Assembly: GCA_035610835.1 (NCBI GenBank)
Contig: CM069449.1
Location: forward strand, 10,435,855-10,499,854
DNA: 64,000 bases
Direction: 5' to 3'
Origin: Ophiura sarsii
Taxonomy: Eukaryota > Echinodermata > Ophiuroidea > Amphilepidida > Ophiuridae
The notes below the pieces were generated by a model. It made no database searches. It saw nothing but the letters and a program-made list of their open reading frames with translations, and was not told the origin of the DNA. The position numbers and the translations under genes were made by a program. Shown in pieces: positions 59,701-63,848 of this stretch; position 1 is the first letter of the stretch, and every line of letters starts with the position of its first letter.

Positions 59701-62700
59701 CGGTATATCGGAAAAGTGATGTTCATAAACTAAAGCCTGATTGGTGGTATAGTATGGCATATATTTAAATTATAAAGTTCGTATTTTGTTGTTCGTTAAA
59801 ATGATGTAGACTGTGACACACCCATGTAAAGTGACGGACATTGACGCACCCTTCGTCAATTTCGTGACGGACCAAAGGCTGCCACTGACGTACCCTCCGT
59901 CAAGAATGTGGTTGTAAACGACACACCCATGACGCACCTAGTCTCCCGGGGGTCGTATAGTGCGTCTTACAACTGATAGGTGTATAACACTATCGTGTCG
60001 TGGGTTTTCTGTGATAGAAAACGTGTAACGCCCAGGGATCTTTGAGTGTGAGAACGCCAAATTACACCAAGAAGAGGGTCTGGTAAGAAAAGGGGAAGAA
60101 GAACGTCAGAGCCAAGCAGCCTATACTCAATAAAGATGGCCGGTAGAAATTATCATACATTTGATAAATACACTGTTTATTGTAATCTTATTCTTTTCTG
60201 TATTTCTCTTTTACAGGTGACCAACTTACCTTCTTTCGTTTAAGCCACGTGACCAATCAGTTTATATGCGTTAACCTTAATAGCGACAACGATAATCTTC
60301 CACGATGGGGCACAGGAAATTGCACCGTCGCTGAGCAACAATGTAAGTATGGCATTATGAGGTGTTTTTACACAATATAGCACGAGGTACTATACGGTTT
60401 AAAAATACCTTTATTCGCCAATTATCAACATTAAAGTTATTGTATGCCTACATGTATTGCTTCTTTCATAATGTTGTATCACATTTTAGTTCAAATCATA
60501 CAGCGAGTGCGTCATAGTGAGTAACCGTATTGTTCACACTATCGTCATTATCAGTGTGGTTGGCCCGCTTTCATTAAGTTCATCAAGCTGCCCATCGAAT
60601 TAAGTGAGATCGATATTCGTTGTTTTCCTTTTTTAATTGCTTCAAGATACGAAAGCGACTGGTTCACCGGTGTCCGTTGTAATCGCTGTCCATACCCATC
60701 TTCCAACTAATACTTTAATTACTTCCTGTCTTTATCCATATTTTGATATTATCGTCTAGAAAATTCTGTATTTTCTACTGTAGCAATGACTTCTACTGAT
60801 GTTACAAGAACAGTACGACTATCGGATAAAATGACACTACTGGTTATTGGCATCAACGACTACAATGAACACTACACATGTTCTGTAGATGGCTCTACAG
60901 CGGTTGTAACAGTCACACGAAGTGGTATGTATCTTTTTTTTGAAATATTTAAAGAGCGAGAACAACATATTTTGCTTGATTAAAGCAGGCTGTCTTCCTT
61001 GCAGCCTTCAATTATAATCATGATAATGATAGCTCAACAGGGGCAATAAACACTCCACACTTCCCACCATTATTTATACTTCCAAATACAGCAATCGGAA
61101 TGATTGGTGGAAAACGCAAGAATTAGGCATGTATGGGAGATTCCATGGTAGAAAAACGAAAGAATTAAGGCAGTCAAGAGTTGCCCGAGGATGGCTTTGC
61201 AGTTGAAAATAATACAAAAGTCCATTTTTCTTTGTCCCAAAATGAGTAATTAATTGTTAGTTTGATTAATCTTCATTTTTCCTCGACATATTGCAGGAAA
61301 TGCATACCATTGAGGATATTTCCCTTCAAATGAAAGAACATGTTTAAGAAGGCATGTTATGGGTAGAAATACATACATTTCTAAGACAAACCTTCATTTT
61401 CACTTTTTCCCCAAAATGAGATTTTTAAAATCAGTAGGCCTATTCCAAGAAAACTTACATAAATATCAAAACTTTGTTTGTACAACATCATATAAAGAAG
61501 AATATCATAGAAAAATATTTAAAAAACGGCTTTTTGTTTATTTTGTTGTTTATTTGTTGTTCAACTAATCCTTTCATTCTTATCAGAATGTGTTGAGTCA
61601 CATCACTTCCTATGCGGTTCCTATGGTGCTACGCACACCATATTACCCACACCTCTTGGACATCGTGACTTACAAGAAGCAGAGTTGTCGTCATACGCAT
61701 TCCTGCCACTCCTGCATCATGGCTGCGACAATACAACAGCACTGGAGATATTCATCTGCTCTGCATACGCCCCGGGTGTCGATCAGTGCGACTCGGATAA
61801 TAACACAATTGTGCCTTGCAGAGAAGTTTGCCTCAATGCCTTCAAATCTTGTGAATCTAGTATAGAAAAGATTGGATTCGAATGGCCTTCAATTGCGTCC
61901 TGCGATAACTTGCCATCAATGTCTGATGGAGATGTTTGTAACAGTTATGGCGTTACAGGTAAGATCATGATGTAAGCCTACATAAATGTCATACCGAAAT
62001 GACTATTACGTTGACTCATATTATAGTATAATGGTGTTGAAGATATTATTCGCTATCTATGGAAGAACTGCAAAACTAACTTATGGCTTATATAAGTGAC
62101 TTGTACGTATACGATTTATATGATAGTCAACAAAGTAATATTTGGCATCATCCTATACGTACACACTGGTACAAGAAAACTTAAAATTGAAACTGAGACC
62201 TATGGAAATATTTCTAGATTATCATGGCAATTTGCATTGGTCAAGTTCAATTTTCATTGGCGTTTGTACGAATAGTGATGCAAAATTACGTTGGGGACTA
62301 TCGTATTACGTACAAATCACTTGTCTTACGTACAAGTCATTTATGTACGAGTCATACGTACTAGTTTGGCAATATGGACTAAAATCGTGTTACATATTGT
62401 GAAAGTTATTCAGTGCACAGACTCGGGTGTGGGGGTGTGTGGGTGTGTGTGCCGTTACAGGTGACAGTCTATCTCAGACGACGATGGCCACGCGAATCCT
62501 ACATTTTGAATTCGTATTGGAATAACACGTAATCGCGAATGTTAATCTTATCATTTTGATTTTTTTAAAATCATAATTAAAAGATTTTTTCCAATCCAAA
62601 ACCGTTGGAGTTGGCTAACCAACTCCATTGTAAATGCTATTTTTTAAAATTATTTTCATCGTTAACCGGGAGATGACTGTTAAAAATGTTTCAAAATGGT

Positions 62701-63848
62701 GCACTCCCGTTGCCATATTGAAACGATGAAATCGCGTGGCCATCGTCGTCTGGTCTATCTATACCTTCATGTACACGCCATCAACGGCTGGTAGAGGCCA
62801 AATCTAATGGTATTGTAAAAAATGCAATCCACCAAACGTTAAGGTTCTATGTACCACTATTTTAGCATTTATTGTTTGTATATGAAATCCATAGTGTATT
62901 CATTTTTTCAGAATTGTAACTTTGAAACAAAGTATTATTTTATATTACTACCACATGACATTATTCATATTCTGTTATCCTTTTATCGATGTTGTCAGGG
63001 TTATTCGAGAACAGGACCACGAACGCCAGCAGTGTTTCAGGGAATGAAACCACCGGCACCAGTAACGACACATCTTGCATGAAACCACGCCGATATGATC
63101 TGACAGATCTAGGTATGCGATGGTACTTCAGAGGATGGGCAGATGTTCAGGGTCTAGGCGCCGCTAATGATTACTGCAGGTAGGTAGGCGTACTTTGAAA
63201 CTGTATGCATGTAAATGTTGAAGTTATAACACAAGAACACGTCATATCTTTTCCGAGACGCAATAGAATGATAGTGTTAATACTAAATATCATAGCTAGC
63301 AAAAATATAAAGGGTTGAACAAAAGAAAGTATACCACTTTGTTTATGTCATTTTGAGTAACAATGAATTTTTGTTTGTCCAAATAGGATAAATAGGCATT
63401 TAGAGGCATCTTTTATGTATAATTTGATACCAAATTTGCCCCCTAACAACAAAGATAAACCATGATTAGCACCATTTAAAGAAAAAATTCCTGTTTTCAA
63501 AAGTCTCATTTCCAATACACAGGACGAGAAGAAAGGACCAATTGGGGTCTCTCTCTGTGTGTGTGTATAGCCAGGATTTACTGGGCTATCGATCGCACAG
63601 TACAAATTCGTTGGGTCGTACGACATTGTGTGTGTTAACAATTGGTCCTTTTTTATGAAAAAAATATTCCGCAGAGTTGTGAAAACCGACGGCCATCAGT
63701 ACTTGTCGTGCGCCCTCGCCGGTACAGCCGGGAAGAGTGAATACAATTATAATTCACCAAATGCGTCAATTGATTGGTTTGATCCGGGTCACATGGACAC
63801 GTGGTATATGAAAGACGAAGACGATGATGGGAAGGACGATTATTGCAG
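23362..63848 (+). CDS. Modular receptor-like gene: Ig-Fz-Fz-FN3-Ig-Fz-DYCR module (19 exons, partial)
   Basis: Exons 23362-23388, 26194-26462, 28227-28374, 31860-31898, 48928-48975, 49631-49797, 50432-50633, 51631-51779, 54216-54317, 56343-56493, 56776-56997, 57914-58045, 58368-58400, 58787-58816, 60217-60342, 60784-60924, 61587-61958, 62999-63179 and 63675-63848 join with matching phases into about 904 codons, open at both ends. Order: Ig, two Frizzled-type CRDs, FN3, linker, Ig, third CRD, acidic DYCR module. All three CRDs keep ten cysteines. By family knowledge these are secreted or cell-surface modules; Frizzled CRDs bind Wnt or lipid ligands. Neither signal peptide nor membrane segment is in view. 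Module borders are mostly phase 1, the exon-shuffling pattern. ROR and MuSK combine Ig and Fz with a kinase, but not in this order, so I give no gene name. Confidence 0.88.
23524..23716. mobile_element. Foldback MITE, ~190 bp
   Basis: GTACCGAAATTCAGTTCTAC at the left matches the inverse of GGACTGAATTTCGGTAC at the right, with ATACGCG at both tips. Confidence 0.65.
23983..24275. repeat. Triplicated segment with GTGCCGTACGGAGA
   Basis: TTTTAGACCCCGTGCCGTAC followed by GGAGAGGG and then GTATGCAGAACTT recurs at about 23990, 24140 and 24225 with growing divergence. A GGGA run lies in the first copy. Confidence 0.75.
24909..25858. mobile_element. CACTGT-ended element with TTTACCC arrays (950 bp)
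   Basis: Ends CACTGTAAATTATTTTTACC and the inverse of CACTCTTAATTATTTTTAC, flanked by TA on both sides. TTTACCC, GAGTAAAC and CCCATGAGTA motifs fill the outer parts. No transposase frame. A CT-rich tract lies at 25480-25515. Confidence 0.8.
26194..26462 (+). CDS. Ig domain 1, first part
   Basis: Bounded by TTTCCTGCAG and GTAAGT; phase 1 in, phase 0 out. It encodes IQVEAGQTIALKCQLEAYG, the strand B cysteine, followed by TWFLTDDTRQEW with the core Trp. The matching strand F lies in the next exon, so the domain is split by an intron. Confidence 0.82.
26558..26709. mobile_element. Foldback MITE, ~150 bp
   Basis: AGGGAGCACATCAAAACTCG followed by ACCGC at the left is repeated in inverse at the right. 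The centre contains CCATGG-type short palindromes. Confidence 0.85.
28227..28374 (+). CDS. Ig domain 1, second part
   Basis: Bounded by CACTTTCAG and GTAATA; phase 0 in, phase 1 out. EWTLTIKNVQTSDSGSWNC carries the DSGxWxC strand F hallmark of V/I-set Ig domains. ARANLKVL forms strand G. Confidence 0.92.
28840..29063. mobile_element. TTAA-type MITE, copy 3 (right end lost)
   Basis: Starts TTAACACTTTTCCCGCGG and shares the interior with copies 1 and 2. The right end stops at TTGGAAAGTA, where the palindromic MITE copy 2 begins, so its terminal bases are missing. Confidence 0.75.
29066..29534. mobile_element. Palindromic CACCTAGC MITE, copy 2
   Basis: Same arms as copy 1 (19553-20008). The left tip reads TACCTAGC and the right tip is the inverse of CACCTAGC. 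TA flanks both sides. It is inserted at the edge of the TTAA-type MITE. Confidence 0.9.
29535..31288. other. Intron, little recognised
   Basis: A perfect short palindrome (CTATTGACCGGGCGGTCAATAG region) lies at 30376-30402. Otherwise no exon or repeat family was identified. Confidence 0.4.
31289..31477 (-). pseudogene. Fragment resembling Crypton/DUF3504 recombinase N-terminus
   Basis: The minus-strand frame of 62 codons reads SANSENTKKQIKYGVSFREF then YAGARNPNE, similar to what I recall of the N-terminal region of Crypton-type tyrosine recombinases and their host-derived relatives (NTKKxTxxxVxxFxxFC and a following 'vRkxdG' step). It ends right after that step, with no catalytic region nearby, so it is at best a fragment. 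The assignment is from memory. Confidence 0.45.
31860..31898 (+). CDS. 39-nt linker exon
   Basis: After TTTATTCTAG and before GTATGT; phase 1 at both ends. It encodes Ser/Gln-rich SISSQSSQNSGL, a flexible linker after Ig domain 1. The splice sites are good, but the exon is short. Confidence 0.5.
   Translation: MLFHRSHHRIQD
32011..32085 (+). mobile_element. tRNA-derived SINE-like fragment
   Basis: GTGGAGCAGTGGATTTGCAA resembles box A and GTGGGTTCGTATCCAACC resembles box B. The antisense frame gives the VGYEPTT peptide typical of SINE antisense translations. Confidence 0.55.
32576..33440. mobile_element. Inverted-repeat element with inner foldbacks
   Basis: TTAGAACCTTTAAAGATCCA at the left is inverse to GGACCTTTTAAAGGTTCTC at the right. 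Inside, AGTTAGCAAACAATGCAC (32794-32811) is inverse to GTGCATTGTTTGCTGACT (33099-33116). GTGACGTAGATCCGGGA and its inverse form a hairpin at 33149-33208. Confidence 0.6.
33727..34428 (-). CDS. Open 233-codon frame with SPEDYGIL repeats (part of broken gene)
   Basis: It begins MNNGSKLLVKADVYSRKSKR, is rich in Lys and Arg, and holds four tandem units of QHRELSPEDYGILL (42 bp each, with P/S and D/N variants). It ends with a Cys cluster, SCCKCKFW. The Met at 34428 may be an internal codon of a longer ancestral protein, because coding-like text continues upstream of a TAG. It lies antisense in an intron of the modular receptor gene. Function unknown. Confidence 0.6.
   Translation of the reverse strand: MNNGSKLLVKADVYSRKSKRDDNMTEAIEARKQNVENTLKRMDLKRRGINVKLDPTVRTNTTTNQTLHNKIRSELGGRRKARWSPGRKEDRVIYWEEYPSTLDATGLNLTSAPKSDKKSQLVLRILMELQHRELSPEDYGILLQHRELPPENYGILLQHRELPPEDYGILLQHHELSPEDYGILLQLNAATELTSLTTQSLTDSDLTRVEVFQGSCCKCKFWFRKNRCLWIVY
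33880..34050 (-). repeat. 42-bp coding minisatellite x4
   Basis: TTGCAGTAAAATACCGTAAT then CTTCAGG and a short variable part repeat four times. On the minus strand each encodes one QHRELxPEDYGILL unit. Confidence 0.9.
34614..35290. repeat. Left subterminal array (GAGTCA / GGGTCA, 66-bp units)
   Basis: From 34915 to 35287, six units of about 66 bp contain GAGTCAATGGACACACTTCA, AGCGAGTCAAATGACTCGGA and TCTGTTTAACAATTC. Before that the motif is looser (GTGGGTCACATTACTCACG). The plus-strand reading frame here (ESMDTLQTQSESNDSDLF units) is a by-product of the repeat. Confidence 0.9.
35430..35865. mobile_element. Foldback MITE, ~430 bp
   Basis: GAGTGCTGTAATTATTGAAC and ATATAAAAGTATACATTTTT with GGGTCAGAGAAT at the left are matched in inverse at the right. 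Confidence 0.75.
36540..36800. mobile_element. Foldback MITE, ~260 bp
   Basis: ATCTCATATTGTTCGTATGA, GATTCCAGAAATAGG and TTACCACC at the left pair with the inverse GGTGGTAAAAACTATC, ATTTCTGGAATCCTTGC and GACGAACAATTTGAGAT at the right. Confidence 0.7.
37354..37470 (+). mobile_element. hAT-like element end (CAGTGGCGTACC)
   Basis: CAGTGGCGTACCGACCAGGG with a hairpin of GGGCA and TTGCCCCCCC. It is similar to the inverse of the right tip of the complete element at 46389-46847. The other end was not found. Confidence 0.45.
40585..41245. mobile_element. Two opposed tRNA-derived SINEs around a MITE
   Basis: GTGGTGTAGTGGGAAATTCT (box A-like) and GGTCCCTGGATCAAATCC (box B-like) lie at about 41121-41178 on the plus strand. 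A close copy lies inverted at about 40622-40687. Both continue into GGGGGTAGAGTT-type tails. Between them, 40744-40970 is a separate MITE. A 16-G run interrupts the plus-strand copy. Confidence 0.72.
40744..40970. mobile_element. MITE with TTGCCCTTTC ends, copy 1
   Basis: GACTTGCCCTTTCCGACCGA at the left and GAAAGGGCAAGTCAAC at the right are inverse tips. The interior is A/T-rich. A relative lies at 45227-45593. Confidence 0.7.
42000..43392. other. Transposon interior, nothing recognised
   Basis: A-rich sequence and short runs only. No exon with splice sites and recognisable protein text was found on either strand. Confidence 0.35.
43393..43640. repeat. Direct duplication, copy 1 (empty site)
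   Basis: AAAACTGGTCAAGTCATGCA, TTGCTTGTGTTTGGTTA, CATCAGTGAATACATCCCAG and GGCACCCTCTATAGG occur here and again from 43945. This copy lacks the hAT-like MITE. Confidence 0.85.
43945..44475. repeat. Direct duplication, copy 2 (with MITE)
   Basis: Same order of blocks as 43393-43640, but split after GAGTTTTCC by the element at 44120-44398. The homologous text resumes at about 44410. Confidence 0.85.
44120..44398. mobile_element. hAT-like MITE (CAGACGACG), copy 1
   Basis: CAGACGACGCTGGACACGGG at the left and the inverse of CAGACGACGATGGACACGCG at the right. Close to the copy at 62475-62752, which has a clean 8-bp duplication. The flanks here (CACAAATT and CACCAAAA) are decayed. Confidence 0.8.
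45227..45593. mobile_element. MITE with GTTGTGTTGCC ends, copy 2
   Basis: AGTTGTGTTGCCGGTTGCCC at the left and GGTGAGGGCAACACAACT at the right, with GGTCGGTCGG in both halves. Same group as 40744-40970. Confidence 0.7.
45690..45935 (+). mobile_element. LINE 3' tail (CR1/L2-like group)
   Basis: The frame WNNLSPSIRIDLENMSLSQF then KSSIS before a stop is a typical end of LINE ORF2. A 3' UTR with GGGCCTGCTTGGAAAGCAGT and TCAATAAAGAAAGC follows. Confidence 0.65.
45940..46388. repeat. C-rich minisatellite (CCCCTCCCCACCACAAACC)
   Basis: Irregular repeats of CCCCTCCCCACCACAAACC and CCCCTTCGCCACCATA. It continues at 46848-46950 beyond the inserted MITE. Long Pro-rich and Gly-rich frames here are artefacts. 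Confidence 0.9.
46389..46847. mobile_element. hAT-like MITE with 8-bp duplication, poly-G rich
   Basis: Tips CAGGCGCGTACCG and the inverse of CAGTGACGTACCG. CCACAACC stands on both sides (46381-46388 and 46848-46855). Inside are G runs of 10 to 30 and several TCGCACGGTCACAAAATT repeats. It is inserted in the C-rich minisatellite. Confidence 0.82.
47547..47830. repeat. Right subterminal array (GGGTCA / TGACCC)
   Basis: About a dozen GGGTCA, GAGTCA or TGACCC units, including TTACGTGGGTCAATTCAAAT twice, lead to the right tip of the 13.2-kb element. Confidence 0.88.
48321..48382. repeat. 31-bp direct repeat x2
   Basis: TTAGATTATTGCACCAGTCC with its flanks is duplicated exactly head to tail. The rest of 48097-48927 holds no recognised feature apart from possible upstream sequence of the broken minus-strand gene. 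Confidence 0.9.
48928..48975 (+). CDS. 48-nt linker exon before Fz domain 1
   Basis: TTGCTTTCAG before and GTAACT after; phase 1 at both ends. It encodes VCNVTRDEGDVITKD and joins to AMPCEPI of the next exon. It carries an NVT glycosylation site. Confidence 0.62.
49631..49797 (+). CDS. Frizzled CRD 1, first half
   Basis: Bounded by ATACGAACAG and GTATGT; phase 1 in, 0 out. PCEPITVDNMELCPDLMYD and SMPNIFGHKSQSEA are the classic Frizzled start (CEPIxxxxC, MPNxxGHxxQxEA). DDCPIR carries the third cysteine. Confidence 0.96.
50031..50332. mobile_element. Foldback MITE, ~300 bp
   Basis: TTAAAGGTATATTATGTGAT at the left and its inverse at the right, with a perfect GATTGTACCG/CGGTACAATC centre at about 50203-50226. 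Confidence 0.78.
50432..50633 (+). CDS. Frizzled CRD 1, second half
   Basis: After TTTTTTCTCAG and before GTACGT; phase 0 in, 1 out. ELACSTHLPPCKYF, LPCRSVCETAKGSC and MEGLDCDRFP complete the ten-cysteine CRD. Final cysteine in SRCWEP. Confidence 0.96.
50691..50725. repeat. Poly-G tract (~35 G)
   Basis: Single run of G in an intron, close to a splice donor at 50634. Length uncertain. Confidence 0.9.
51090..51344. mobile_element. G/C-run element ending GCTACGCCACTG
   Basis: The right tip is the inverse of CAGTGGCGTAGC, the common hAT-type tip in marine invertebrates. GACCCCCTGCCGCCCCCC and several G runs lie inside. The left tip is unclear and the flanks show no duplication. Confidence 0.5.
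51631..51779 (+). CDS. Frizzled CRD 2, first part
   Basis: Bounded by CTCTTTCAAG and GTAAGA; phase 1 in, 0 out. NSCQYVPSYFCRELGF gives cysteines 1 and 2. DNPFNHKTVDEALAAF replaces the usual MPNxxGH segment, so it is a diverged CRD. Confidence 0.9.
51811..53029. mobile_element. Palindromic CAC-ended MITE, copy 3, split by a mariner-like element
   Basis: Tips CACTAACACAAAAAGTCCCT and the inverse of CACCAAACACAAAAAGTCCC, with TA on both sides. The arms match copies 1 and 2 at lower identity. The centre holds the mariner-like element 52046-52682. Confidence 0.88.
52046..52682. mobile_element. mariner-like non-autonomous element (637 bp)
   Basis: CAGGGTGAGTCAAACAAAAT at the left and the inverse of CAGGGTGAGTCCAACAAAAC at the right, with TA on both sides. 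The outer 60 bp match the 190-bp element at 10533. No transposase frame was found. Confidence 0.9.
53130..54215. other. Intron, nothing recognised
   Basis: No exon-like frame, inverted repeat or repeat family seen in this stretch. Confidence 0.4.
54216..54317 (+). CDS. Frizzled CRD 2, middle part
   Basis: After TTTCCATCTAG and before GTAGGT; phase 0 at both ends. SSGCSEELTSFVCASYFPPC and IKPCSE give cysteines 3 to 6. It joins directly to VCRRNWKSC. Confidence 0.93.
54629..55561. mobile_element. CACTCT-ended element with GGATCAAA arrays (933 bp)
   Basis: CACTCTTAGAAGGTCAGGAT at the left tip and its inverse at the right tip. TG flanks both sides (54627-54628 and 55562-55563). About 20 GATCAAA, GGATCAAAA or TTTGATCC units lie in the outer 200 bp of each side. 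No ORF. Confidence 0.88.
55598..55937. repeat. Array of ~10 20-bp palindromes CCAGTATCGNNCGATACTGG
   Basis: Ten units occur at irregular 28-45 bp spacing. Each is a near-perfect palindrome whose central two bases differ (GG, TT, CC, CT, AC, AG, AA). Spacers are unrelated apart from frequent GAACA. It begins about 36 bp after the GGATCAAA element ends. Confidence 0.9.
56343..56493 (+). CDS. Frizzled CRD 2, last part
   Basis: After ATTGTTTGCAG and before GTAAGT; phase 0 in, 1 out. VCRRNWKSCKNAAETLG, LFSCSKRF and GKCL supply the last cysteines, making ten in all. Confidence 0.93.
56776..56997 (+). CDS. Fibronectin type III domain, first part
   Basis: After ATTCCTGTAG and before GTACGG; phase 1 at both ends. 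LQPPKAPLKIQDIRRL is a typical FN3 A/B strand start, followed by TSIEFNIRC and TYKLET (strands B to C'). Confidence 0.87.
57030..57283. mobile_element. TTAA-type MITE, copy 4
   Basis: CTAACACTTTCCACGCGG at the left and CCACGTGGAAAGCGTTAA at the right, with the same interior blocks as copies 1-3. Confidence 0.85.
57297..57455. mobile_element. MITE with CAAAACTAGTACG ends, short copy
   Basis: AAACTAGTACGATGGCTCGT at the left and the inverse of CAAACCAGTACGTATATGGC at the right. GACTTATACGATAGTC and GATTATCGTAAGTC inside resemble the 27-bp satellite unit. A longer relative lies at 62070-62370. Confidence 0.65.
57914..58045 (+). CDS. Fibronectin type III domain, second part
   Basis: After TTTCTTGCAG and before GTAAGT; phase 1 at both ends. 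DASYFIVVQAMNRFGLGPMT is the FN3 F/G strand hallmark (YxVxVxAxNxxGxG). Confidence 0.93.
58368..58400 (+). CDS. 33-nt linker exon
   Basis: After TTATTTCAG and before GTAAGT; phase 1 at both ends. It encodes basic/Ser-rich KQRKSFSSSKT between FN3 and the next Ig. Support comes from sites and phase. Confidence 0.6.
58787..58816 (+). CDS. 30-nt linker exon
   Basis: After TGTCTTTCAG and before GTATGT; phase 1 at both ends. It encodes GKVNWLEEP. It can be skipped without breaking the frame. Confidence 0.62.
59062..59982. mobile_element. CACCTATC-ended element with GACGCACC arrays (921 bp)
   Basis: CACCTATCAATTGTAAGACG at the left and its near inverse at the right, TA on both sides. GACGCACC, GTGACGGACC and GTGCGTCA motifs cluster in the outer 180 bp of each end. 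Another element (59345-59563) is nested in it. Confidence 0.88.
59345..59563. mobile_element. CACACAG-ended foldback with TTACATA motifs (219 bp)
   Basis: CACACAGAAAACACTATGTA at the left and its inverse at the right, TA on both sides. TTACATA, TATGTAA and TGTGTAA motifs fill the element. Confidence 0.88.
60217..60342 (+). CDS. Ig domain 2, first part
   Basis: After TCTCTTTTACAG and before GTAAGT; phase 1 at both ends. LTFFRLSHVTNQFICV with RWGTGNC is a loose Ig N-half. Assignment rests mainly on the clear strand F in the next exon. Confidence 0.8.
60784..60924 (+). CDS. Ig domain 2, second part
   Basis: After TACTGTAG and before GTATGT; phase 1 at both ends. GINDYNEHYTCSVDG carries the DxxxYxC strand F and TAVVTVTRS the strand G. 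Confidence 0.9.
61587..61958 (+). CDS. Frizzled CRD 3 in a single exon
   Basis: After TTCTTATCAG and before GTAAGA; phase 1 at both ends, 372 nt. HHFLCGSYGATHTILPTPLG, HRDLQEAELSSYAFLPLL, GCDNTTALEIFICSAYAPG, VPCREVCLNAFKSC and IASCDNLP hold all ten cysteines. Unlike CRDs 1 and 2 it has no internal intron. Confidence 0.97.
62070..62370. mobile_element. MITE with CAAACTAGTACG ends, long copy
   Basis: AAAACTAACTTATGGCTTAT at the left and the inverse of CAAACTAGTACGTATGACTC at the right. TTGTCTTACGTACAAGTCA and GACTATCGTATTACGTACAA lie near the right tip and share long words with the 27-bp satellite at 7144-9412. Confidence 0.65.
62475..62752. mobile_element. hAT-like MITE with 8-bp duplication
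   Basis: CAGACGACGATGGCCACGCG at both tips in inverse. GTCTATCT stands on both sides (62467-62474 and 62753-62760). Related copy at 44120-44398. Confidence 0.93.
62999..63179 (+). CDS. Ser/Thr linker and start of acidic DYCR module
   Basis: After CGATGTTGTCAG and before GTAGGT; phase 1 in, 2 out. A Thr/Ser/Asn-rich linker (NETTGTSNDTSC, several N-glycosylation sites) leads to WYFRGWADVQGLGAANDYCR. The WADVxGxGxxDYCR pattern resembles FG-GAP/VCBS calcium-binding repeats (DVNGDGxxDYCR), as I recall them from bacterial and some invertebrate proteins. Confidence 0.9.
63675..63848 (+). CDS. DYCR module exon (FG-GAP/VCBS-like)
   Basis: After TATTCCGCAG and before GTAAGT; phase 2 at both ends, 174 nt. 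It starts with the split Arg of DYCR, then VVKTDGHQYLSCALAG, ASIDWFDPGHMDTWYM, and KDEDDDGKDDYC as an acidic calcium-type loop before the next split Arg. A symmetric exon like this can be duplicated without frame change, so more copies may follow downstream. Confidence 0.93.
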
